A DNA stretch of 52,614 nucleotides from Lachnospiraceae bacterium (GTDB lineage Bacteria; Bacillota; Clostridia; Lachnospirales; Lachnospiraceae): contig JAFTAU010000096.1 in assembly GCA_017455435.1 (NCBI GenBank), forward strand, positions 1 through 52,614. The letters are read 5' to 3'. The translations under genes and the position numbers were made by a program. Shown piece by piece: positions 46,354-52,614 of the stretch (its first letter is position 1; each line of letters starts with the position of its first letter). Below the pieces are notes generated by a model. It saw nothing but the letters and a program-made list of their open reading frames with translations. It made no database searches and was not told the origin of the DNA.

Positions 46354-46872
46354 TTACTTTTCGGCGAGTTTTATCGCGCTGTGCGAAATGCGCACGAGAC
46401 GCTCCACCTCATCCACGTCAAGGCGCATCAGCTCCGCGAGTTCCTCGGGCGCGGCCGGTCTGTCGTGTTCTTCTTCAAAATCGTGAATAACGTCCAGCAA
46501 ACGGTTTGCCTCGTCCTCGAGCTTTCCGGAAGCGAGCCTTGTTTTTCCTTCTTCTTCGAGAAAAGCCTCAATTGCTCTGTCCACCGCGTCCGCGATAAAC
46601 TCTTCTATATCGGATTTTATGCCTTCCTCGCCATATTGCTTTACGGCATTCGTGAGAGCGAGATTCGCCTCCGCGACAAGCTCCTCCGCGGGCGCGCCCG
46701 ACTTTTCATAAGGAACCGCGCGCTCCAGAGCCAAACGCAGATTTCCCTCTATCAGCCGCAGCTTTACGGACGTATCGCCCTTTATCAGCAGGTCCGCGAG
46801 AAAAGCGTTTTCCTCTTTTGAACACGGCTCTATCAGGGAAAGCTCGTCAATATATGTCTGAAGAAAATTCAT
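46354..46872 (-). CDS. Degenerate sigma-70-like protein (regions 2.1-3 only)
   Basis: This acidic protein is about 172 residues. Residues 38-80 (LRLIEGNLRLALERAVPY, then ELVAEANLALTNAVKQY) closely parallel sigma-70 region 2.1-2.2, which binds RNA polymerase beta'. Where region 2.3-2.4 should follow, the aromatic and basic DNA-melting residues are replaced by acidic ones (DIEEFIADAVDRAIEAF). Residues 125-168 (DFEEEHDRPAAPEELAELMRLDVDEVERLVR) resemble region 3. There is no region 4. It may bind the polymerase or an anti-sigma without reading promoters; this is inference. AGGAGGAG lies before the ATG; hemW is nine bases upstream. Confidence 0.72.
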   Translation of the reverse strand: MNFLQTYIDELSLIEPCSKEENAFLADLLIKGDTSVKLRLIEGNLRLALERAVPYEKSGAPAEELVAEANLALTNAVKQYGEEGIKSDIEEFIADAVDRAIEAFLEEEGKTRLASGKLEDEANRLLDVIHDFEEEHDRPAAPEELAELMRLDVDEVERLVRISHSAIKLAEK

Positions 46873-46887
46873 AATCAAAACTCCTCC

Positions 46888-48039
46888 TTATGGAAGCAGA
46901 TAATTTGCCAGAACCCTGTTGCTCACGTCTATGCCTTTGTCAGTCAGCGACAGACGTCCTTCATGGAGAGAGAGATAATTCGTTTCGATAAGGCGGTCCG
47001 TAACACCGCCGAAAAGCTCCTTGAATGATTCTCCGAAGGTTCTTTCAAATTCACTCACCGAGACGCCGCGGCTCATCCTGAGGCCGAGAAACATAAACTC
47101 TTCCATGGACGCTTTTTTGCTTTGAGGCTCACAGCTCTTATAAGTACTATAGGCTACCCTTACGTAGTCACGGTATGACTGCATATCGCGCGGATTTGAA
47201 AAACGCTTTCCCTCAATATAGGAAGAGGCGCCCGGTCCCATACCCAGATAGCTGCCCATAGTCCAGTAGACCATGTTGTGGCGGCATTCACGGCCGGCGA
47301 GGGCGTAATTGGATATTTCGTAGCGTTCATAGCCGTTTTCACCAAGAAGCGCTTTTGTCAGGCGGTACATCTCCCGCTCCGTTTCCTCGTCCGGAAGCAG
47401 CCTGCGACCCGCGGGCTCAGTATACTTTTCGTAAAAAGGGGTATTCTCCTCAATAATAAGGCTGTAGGCCGAGATGTGATCCGGCGCAAGCTCCACTGTT
47501 TTTTTGAGCGTATTTTCCCATGATTTAATCGTCTGCGTGGGGATGCCGCTCATAAGATCGACATTTATATTGTCAAAGCCGAGGCGCCGTGACAGGGTAT
47601 AATTGGTTCTGAAATCGTCAAAGCTGTGAATGCGGCCAAGCAGTGAAAGCTCTTTTTCGTCTGCGGACTGAAGCCCGAACGACAGCCGGTTTATGCCCAG
47701 GGTGCGATAGCATTTGAGCTTTTCTTCATTTACGGTGCCGGGGTTGCACTCCACTGTTATCTCGGCATTTTCGTCTATGTCAAAGCTTTCGCGAATCTGC
47801 TCCATCAGCCTGGAAAAATGCCTGATCTCAAGTACGGAGGGCGTACCGCCGCCAAAGAAAACCGTCTTTACGCGGTAAATATTGTACAGAGGTTCAAAAG
47901 CCCTGATTTCCTTTTGGAGAACGCGCACATAATAAGCCCTTTCCTCGGGCGTTGACGCCGCCGAGAGAAAATCGCAGTACCCGCATTTTCTGATGCAGAA
48001 CGGAATATGAATATAAAGACTGAGGTCTTTTTTTTGCAT
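46888..48039 (-). CDS. hemW: Radical SAM protein HemW (heme chaperone-like)
   Basis: This 383-residue radical SAM protein has the cluster motif CIRKCGYCDF near residues 15-24, the FFGGGTPSVLE SAM segment near 63, and the HemN C-terminal domain. It fits HemW (a heme-binding protein) rather than true HemN: residues before the cluster motif and the length match HemW, and no other heme genes are near. In Firmicutes hemW directly follows lepA, as here (one-base gap). Confidence 0.93.
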   Translation of the reverse strand: MQKKDLSLYIHIPFCIRKCGYCDFLSAASTPEERAYYVRVLQKEIRAFEPLYNIYRVKTVFFGGGTPSVLEIRHFSRLMEQIRESFDIDENAEITVECNPGTVNEEKLKCYRTLGINRLSFGLQSADEKELSLLGRIHSFDDFRTNYTLSRRLGFDNINVDLMSGIPTQTIKSWENTLKKTVELAPDHISAYSLIIEENTPFYEKYTEPAGRRLLPDEETEREMYRLTKALLGENGYERYEISNYALAGRECRHNMVYWTMGSYLGMGPGASSYIEGKRFSNPRDMQSYRDYVRVAYSTYKSCEPQSKKASMEEFMFLGLRMSRGVSVSEFERTFGESFKELFGGVTDRLIETNYLSLHEGRLSLTDKGIDVSNRVLANYLLP

Positions 48040-48040
48040 C

Positions 48041-49855
48041 TTAATCCTCGTCGAGCTTTAATACGCTCATAAAGGCCTTTTGCGGAATCTCCACACTGCC
48101 TATCTGACGCATACGCTTTTTGCCTTCTTTTTGCTTTTCAAGCAGCTTTCTCTTTCGGGAAATGTCGCCGCCGTAGCATTTTGCCAGGACGTCTTTGCGC
48201 ACGGCCTTGACTGTCTCGCGTGAGATAATCTTGCTGCCTATGGCCGCCTGAATCGGTATTTCAAAAAGATGGCGCGGTATCTCTTCTTTTAACTTTTCGC
48301 ACATTTTGCGGCCGCGCTCATAAGCCGTCGCCTCGTGGACAATAAACGAGAGCGCGTCCACCTCTTCGTGGTTTACGAGAATGTCCAGCTTTACCATATC
48401 GGATTTTACGTAGCCCTTCAGCTCGTAGTCAAACGACGCATATCCTCTGGAGCGGCTCTTCAGCGCGTCAAAAAAGTCGTATATTATCTCGTTAAGCGGG
48501 AGTTCATATCTAAGAAGCGCCCTTGTCGCCTCCATATACTCCATCCCCAGATAAATGCCGCGGCGCTCCGTGCAAAGCTGCATAATAGGACCGATAAACT
48601 CTGTCGTGACCATAATTTCCGCCGATACAAAGGGCTCCTCGATATAGTCTATCTCCGAAGGATCCGGGAGATTGGTGGGGTTTGTGAGCTCAATCATATC
48701 GCCGTTCGTTTTGTGGACGTGATAGATAACGCTGGGCGCCGTAGTGACCAGGTCCATATCGTATTCGCGCTCAAGCCTTTCCTGAACAATCTCCAGGTGC
48801 AAAAGCCCCAGAAAACCGCATCTGAAGCCAAAACCCAGCGCAACCGAGGTCTCCGGCTCATACATCAGCGCGGCGTCGTTGAGCTGCAGCTTTTCGAGAG
48901 CGTCACGAAGATCCGGATATTTTGCGCCGTCAGCGGGATAAAGCCCGCAGTACACCATGGGCAGAACTTTTTTGTATCCGGGCAGCGGCTCCGCGCAGTG
49001 GCGGTCGGCGCCTGTAATGGTATCTCCCACTCTGGTGTCCCTGACCGTCTTTATACTGGCGGTCAGATATCCCACCATGCCAGCCGAAAGCTCGTCGCAC
49101 GGAATAAATCTGCCGGCTCCGAAGTAGCCCACCTCGACCACCTCATAAACGGCTCCCGTAGCCATCATCCTGATGTGCATACCGGTCTTTATCGTACCGT
49201 CCATTATCCTGAAAAAGGCTATTGCGCCTTTGTAGGAATCATACAGAGAATCAAATATCAGCGCCCTGAGCGGGGCATCCGGATCACCGGACGGCGCAGG
49301 AAGACGCTTTACTATCGCCTCCAGCACCTGCTCCACGTTCTGACCCGTCTTGGCCGAAATCTGCGGGGCGTCCTGCGCCGGCAGCCCTATCACATCCTCT
49401 ATCTCGTCTATGACGCGCTGCGGCTCGGCACTGGGAAGGTCAATCTTATTAATAACGGGCAGTATTTCCAGATCGTGGTCCAGAGCCAGATATACATTGG
49501 CAAGCGTCTGGGCTTCTATACCCTGAGCGGCATCCACCACCAGTATCGCTCCGTCGCAGGCCGCAAGGCTGCGCGACACCTCGTAATTAAAATCCACATG
49601 GCCGGGCGTATCTATCAGATTGAACATATACTCTTGACCGTCATCAGCCTTGTATATCAGGCGCACCGCCTGGGATTTTATTGTAATGCCGCGTTCACGC
49701 TCGATGTCCATGTTGTCGAGAACCTGGCTCTGCATTTCACGGGATGAAAGCAGCCCCGTCATTTCTATCATGCGGTCCGCGAGAGTGGATTTTCCGTGGT
49801 CTATATGAGCTATAATGCAGAAATTGCGGATTCTGCTCATTTTATTGTCAGACAA
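48041..49855 (-). CDS. lepA: Elongation factor 4 (LepA)
   Basis: This 604-residue translational GTPase can back-translocate stalled ribosomes. G1 is [15 protein letters not shown]2 RGITIKSQ, G3 DTPGHVDF, G4 NKID. Domain II, III, V and the LepA-specific C-terminal domain ([16 protein letters not shown] at the end) are present. The frame begins at a TTG at 49855, nine bases after AAAGGA; an ATG five codons on (49840) lacks a well-spaced site, so the TTG start is favoured. An extended -10 TGT-TATAAT at 49891-49896 lies just upstream and probably starts the block down to recO. Confidence 0.96.
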   Translation of the reverse strand: MSDNKMSRIRNFCIIAHIDHGKSTLADRMIEMTGLLSSREMQSQVLDNMDIERERGITIKSQAVRLIYKADDGQEYMFNLIDTPGHVDFNYEVSRSLAACDGAILVVDAAQGIEAQTLANVYLALDHDLEILPVINKIDLPSAEPQRVIDEIEDVIGLPAQDAPQISAKTGQNVEQVLEAIVKRLPAPSGDPDAPLRALIFDSLYDSYKGAIAFFRIMDGTIKTGMHIRMMATGAVYEVVEVGYFGAGRFIPCDELSAGMVGYLTASIKTVRDTRVGDTITGADRHCAEPLPGYKKVLPMVYCGLYPADGAKYPDLRDALEKLQLNDAALMYEPETSVALGFGFRCGFLGLLHLEIVQERLEREYDMDLVTTAPSVIYHVHKTNGDMIELTNPTNLPDPSEIDYIEEPFVSAEIMVTTEFIGPIMQLCTERRGIYLGMEYMEATRALLRYELPLNEIIYDFFDALKSRSRGYASFDYELKGYVKSDMVKLDILVNHEEVDALSFIVHEATAYERGRKMCEKLKEEIPRHLFEIPIQAAIGSKIISRETVKAVRKDVLAKCYGGDISRKRKLLEKQKEGKKRMRQIGSVEIPQKAFMSVLKLDED

Positions 49856-49890
49856 GTCGTTAATTCCTTTCAGCAGAAACTTTGAACCGA

Positions 49891-49896
49891 TTATAA
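49891..49896 (-). promoter_or_regulatory. lepA operon promoter (extended -10)
   Basis: TGT-TATAAT on the minus strand, 36 bases before the TTG start of lepA. The -35 region lies within the upstream terminator and is poor. Confidence 0.5.
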
Positions 49897-49929
49897 CAAA
49901 AAACAGGCGGAAAATCTATCCCGCCTGTG
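49897..49929 (-). terminator. Terminator after the PHP gene
   Basis: ACAGGCGG and CCGCCTGT pair around a ten-base loop, followed by TTTTTTGTT on the minus strand. It partly overlaps the lepA promoter. Confidence 0.85.
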
Positions 49930-49954
49930 ATGTGAAAAACGCGTGCTCTGCCGG

Positions 49955-50629
49955 TCAGTTCTTTCCGAGGATGCGGAAATTGCCGGATCTGATGAGCGCG
50001 GCAAGCTCTTTCTCGTTCTCAGGAAGAATGTCGGCCTCTATGCCGCCCAGACCGATATCCTCGGGATCGTGGCAGTCGCTGCCGCCTGTCTGAAGCAGAT
50101 TGTGACGCTCTGCGAATGCGATCGCCAGGTCATTTCTGTTGTTGTGAACCACGTGCCTGTTTACAGTCTCAATACCGTCGACATATTCCGGAGATATCGG
50201 AATGCAGTTATCTCTGAAGGGATGCGCCTGGATAAACAGCGCCCCGTCAGCCCTCGCAAGAGGCGCAAACTCCATAGGTGACATTTTAAATACTTTGCGC
50301 GGATCCGCCACGAGCTCCTCGCTGAAGCCGTACAGCAGATAGTCGTTCTGACTTCCGTCAAATCTGAGTTCCAGTCCGTAATAAACCTTGATGCTTTCCT
50401 TTTCGCCAAGCTTTTTCAGCGCTTCATAGCCTTCCAGGAAATAATGGAGCTTGCTGCCCGGCTCATTAATATCAATCTTTCTCCATTCAAGGGTATACCT
50501 GCAATAATGGTCTGTTACCGTTATTCCGGAATAGCCGGCAGCCTTGTAGCCTGCTATCTCCTCCTCCGGCGACAGTTTTCCGCAAGCACTTACAATGTTT
50601 GAATGAAGATGCAACTCTATTTTATACAT
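49955..50629 (-). CDS. PHP domain metal-dependent phosphoesterase
   Basis: This 224-residue PHP-fold hydrolase has motif I HLHSNIVSACG at residues 7-17, TDHY near 40, GLELRFDG near 87, the AHPFRDN motif with its histidine near 136, and the late GGSDCHDPEDIG near 181, giving the trinuclear metal site. It is a stand-alone PHP protein rather than part of a polymerase or histidinol phosphatase; the substrate could be a nucleoside phosphate or sugar phosphate. Own ribosome site (GGAGGAAGT) and terminator. Confidence 0.85.
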   Translation of the reverse strand: MYKIELHLHSNIVSACGKLSPEEEIAGYKAAGYSGITVTDHYCRYTLEWRKIDINEPGSKLHYFLEGYEALKKLGEKESIKVYYGLELRFDGSQNDYLLYGFSEELVADPRKVFKMSPMEFAPLARADGALFIQAHPFRDNCIPISPEYVDGIETVNRHVVHNNRNDLAIAFAERHNLLQTGGSDCHDPEDIGLGGIEADILPENEKELAALIRSGNFRILGKN

Positions 50630-50647
50630 ACTTCCTCCGAAAATACG

Positions 50648-50674
50648 GGCCGCCGGTCAGGCGGCCCCTTTTTT
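50648..50674. terminator. Hairpin between the DUF4886 gene and the PHP gene
   Basis: GGGCCGCC-GGTCA-GGCGGCCCC forms an eight-base-pair stem. Its T-run (TTTTTTG) is on the plus strand; the minus strand, where the genes lie, ends only in GTATTTTC, so termination in the gene direction may be partial. Confidence 0.6.
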
Positions 50675-50692
50675 GTTAAAAAATTACGTCCG

Positions 50693-51511
50693 TCAGTTGC
50701 CGAGTGTACTCGTGCCGGTTGTAATCTGAGACTGCGTTACGGCTAACGGCGTCGCAATGGCATTCTTAACCGATTCACGGGCAACTGCAATCATATCACT
50801 GTTTATCGCAGATGTCGAGGGGTTGTATGCGATATCGTCGGGGGATACACCCGTAATTCCGCAGGCCCAGGTGAGCGCCGCAAGATAGCGGCCAAACTGC
50901 ATATTGAGGTGATATCCGTCTCTCGTGATATGGTCTCCGATAAACGAAGTTCTGGCATTCTGGATAGCGGTTCCGACAGGGATGACATACGAGATACGAT
51001 TTTCTCTCAGTATGTAATCTTCTACACAGTCGACAATCATGTTGTACATCGTCATCTGGTCATTCCCGTAGTTCGGGAATGAGGAATGCGTGGTATCCTG
51101 CTGATACGCCCAGGTCATGTTCCACATGAGGGTCGCATCCGATTTCTGCGATCTGACAAGATTGACAAAATCTGTAAATGATTCCTCGTACGCAGATGCA
51201 ACGCCGCAAGTCTTGGACGATTCCTGAAGAGTGATTATATCCCAGTCTTCATCGGCTATCCCTTCGCTCATCTTCGTTGAGCTTGTCGAAGTCCAGTTTC
51301 CGTCAGTGTTTTTGTAGTAAGTATATGACGCGCTGTCCGACTCGCCGAACGAGACGTGCTGTGACATCTTGCATCCGCCGTAGTAAAGATTACCGAGAAC
51401 AATCGTCTCTACTCCTGCGTCATCAAGTATCTGCCAGAGATACTCCATGCAATCGACTGAGAAAGAATTGCCGATGGCGAGAATCTTCAGTGACTTCGGT
51501 ACTTCGGTCAT
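50693..51511 (-). CDS. DUF4886 (SGNH-hydrolase-like) domain, probably the C-terminal part of a split protein
   Basis: This 272-residue domain has the SGNH-type features of DUF4886: LAIGNSFSVDCMEYL near residue 10 with the nucleophile serine, LQESS near 95, and ITRDGYHLNMQFGR near 194 with the late Asp and His. It has no signal peptide, though such proteins are normally secreted. The frame is open upstream with GLTAAAGGGSY, a typical linker, overlapping the end of the previous frame, so it may be the natural continuation of that protein after a one-base shift. GGGAGG upstream of the ATG could also allow independent starts. Confidence 0.8.
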   Translation of the reverse strand: MTEVPKSLKILAIGNSFSVDCMEYLWQILDDAGVETIVLGNLYYGGCKMSQHVSFGESDSASYTYYKNTDGNWTSTSSTKMSEGIADEDWDIITLQESSKTCGVASAYEESFTDFVNLVRSQKSDATLMWNMTWAYQQDTTHSSFPNYGNDQMTMYNMIVDCVEDYILRENRISYVIPVGTAIQNARTSFIGDHITRDGYHLNMQFGRYLAALTWACGITGVSPDDIAYNPSTSAINSDMIAVARESVKNAIATPLAVTQSQITTGTSTLGN

Positions 51512-51537
51512 ATATGAGCCGCCTCCCGCGGCGGCGG

Positions 51538-52614
51538 TCAGTCCCGGTCCGTACCGGAATATGCTACAGCCGCGCAGCCATAGTTATTGAGCGCGGTTAC
51601 AATCGCACCTACGGCAGAGTCTGAATTCATACGGTTGATATAGGAGTTGACGCTGTACGTTACCGAATGAACGACTTCATCATCAATAACAAGTTCCGCC
51701 GTATAAACCTTTCCGAAATCCTGAGGAAGAATTCTCTCCAGGAACACCTTGGGACCGTATGTATTGCTGGGGGTTACATCAGGGTCGGTAGCAAGGTCAA
51801 ATTCCTTTGAGTAATTTTCCGCGGTAACGCGAAGAACCGCACCGGATATATCAGCAACGCTCACATTAAAGGCAACCGCTATCTTCTCGTTTATTCTCAG
51901 GGTTGCGCCCTTGATATAACCGATAGTCTTATCAACAGCCGGCGTCACAACGCTCATATCACTGCCCGGAATATCAAAGCTCTTGCTGTAAGAAGCCACC
52001 CAGCTTCTTCCTGTCGTAGGAAGCATATCTGTGTTGTGGTTGTTATAGAGCTGCGCCTCGTCTCCGAGAATCAGCATATTGGCAAGCAGGTTGCACAGCT
52101 CGGTATTATCCGGATATTGCGCAACAAGACGGTCGCAATACCCTACAACACTGATATTGTCAGAAGCGGTAACGGTTTTGTACACATAAGGCTCGGAGCC
52201 GTTCGCGTATTCTACCTCAATTGTTCCCGTTATTGCATCGCAATAATCAGTCGCGTGAATCTCTTCAAGAACGATATGGTATTTACCCGCAAAGCTTCCG
52301 CTTGTCGCCATGACTGCTTCGCAGTCAACCGTTCTTCCTCCGCCGACGTTGGCATGGAATACAACGGTGTCCCCGGAACCGACTTCAACGTCGGGACTTA
52401 CATAGAAATTAGCGGTAACGGACTCGCGAAGCTCAATCGACATAGCATCTGATGCTGTCTCTTCAAGAAGCATATTGTCCGCAAGGGCGGGCATAGTTCC
52501 GGCGGAAGTAACCCAAGGCTCGTCATAATAGATTGATTGACCTTTAACACCGTTGTTGTTTCCGCTGAGGCTTCTCGTATAAAGACGGATTCCGCGGATT
52601 GAAGAGCCCCAAAG
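51538..52614 (-). CDS. Secreted multi-domain protein, partial at window end
   Basis: The frame runs beyond the window, so the N-terminus is missing. The visible part is about 358 residues: RGIRLYTRSLSGNNNG and SIYYDEPWVTSAG near the edge look like the end of a LamG-type jelly-roll strand, then beta-rich segments with ELREsVTANFYVSP and a VTYSVNSYINRM end, similar to the modules that precede DUF4886 in gut clostridial surface proteins. It stops at TGA (51538-51540) after GTDRD, 26 bases before the DUF4886 ATG in another frame. Function unknown; carbohydrate or polysaccharide surface binding is possible. Confidence 0.7.
   Translation of the reverse strand, partial: LWGSSIRGIRLYTRSLSGNNNGVKGQSIYYDEPWVTSAGTMPALADNMLLEETASDAMSIELRESVTANFYVSPDVEVGSGDTVVFHANVGGGRTVDCEAVMATSGSFAGKYHIVLEEIHATDYCDAITGTIEVEYANGSEPYVYKTVTASDNISVVGYCDRLVAQYPDNTELCNLLANMLILGDEAQLYNNHNTDMLPTTGRSWVASYSKSFDIPGSDMSVVTPAVDKTIGYIKGATLRINEKIAVAFNVSVADISGAVLRVTAENYSKEFDLATDPDVTPSNTYGPKVFLERILPQDFGKVYTAELVIDDEVVHSVTYSVNSYINRMNSDSAVGAIVTALNNYGCAAVAYSGTDRD

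Noticed and set aside
48335-49747. 470-codon plus-strand frame opposite lepA
   Set aside because: It is a shadow of the lepA coding sequence without motifs or start signals.

Overview
The window is a continuous, gene-dense stretch of bacterial chromosome from a low- to mid-GC Gram-positive anaerobe, most likely an uncultured gut or rumen member of the Clostridia. The inference rests on several things: strong AGGAGG-type ribosome binding sites, the LepA-HemW and IreB-YqgF-DUF1292-MltG-U32 gene orders typical of Firmicutes, a bacterial V-type ATPase operon, citrate lyase genes, acetate kinase, and BspA-like surface proteins. Nearly all genes lie on the minus strand. The plus strand carries only a small peptide gene, the ppk2-ppk1 pair and an RNase H-like nuclease.

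Layout. Bases 1-124 hold a tRNA-Leu and its terminator. Bases 183-8154 (minus) form a probable operon of hisS, aspS, a Ktr potassium system (ktrB with an apparent ATA start, then ktrA) and a Trk system (trkA, trkH). Bases 8272-16789 are a complete V-ATPase operon in the order H(G)-I-K-E-C-F-A-B-D; its proteolipid carries the residues of Na+-type rings. Bases 16891-19229 encode an ABC exporter. Bases 19230-20176 are mostly non-coding: an AT-rich promoter region, an unrecognised 51-residue peptide gene with its own promoter and terminator, and a 314-base foldback element with matching 12-base ends. Bases 20177-26382 hold a BspA-like surface protein, an EIIC-like permease and citrate lyase citDEF.

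Bases 26506-29980 form a tRNA-maturation operon (TsaB-RimI fusion, TsaE, RNase Z, TsaD). Bases 30096-30809 are an AT-rich insertion that I read as a type III toxin-antitoxin module: a ToxN/AbiQ-like endoribonuclease preceded by promoter, 36-base RNA repeats and an attenuating terminator. Bases 30983-34538 encode polyphosphate:AMP phosphotransferase and polyphosphate kinase. They are followed by ackA, a small conserved protein, ruvB-ruvA and a divergent DEDD nuclease. Bases 39087-49855 are a long minus-strand housekeeping block: lepA, hemW, a degenerate sigma-70-like protein, ireB, yqgF, DUF1292, a truncated MltG, a U32 protein, an M16C protease, era and recO. The last 2.7 kb hold a PHP phosphoesterase and what looks like one large DUF4886 secreted protein split into two frames, running off the window end.

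Functional links: the Na+-type V-ATPase and two K+ uptake systems suggest a cell managing both ions. Citrate lyase and acetate kinase fit fermentative acetate production. PPK1 with PAP links the polyphosphate and AMP/ADP pools. The most notable accessory item is the ToxIN-like module, whose third, diverged RNA repeat keeps its hairpin by compensating base changes.
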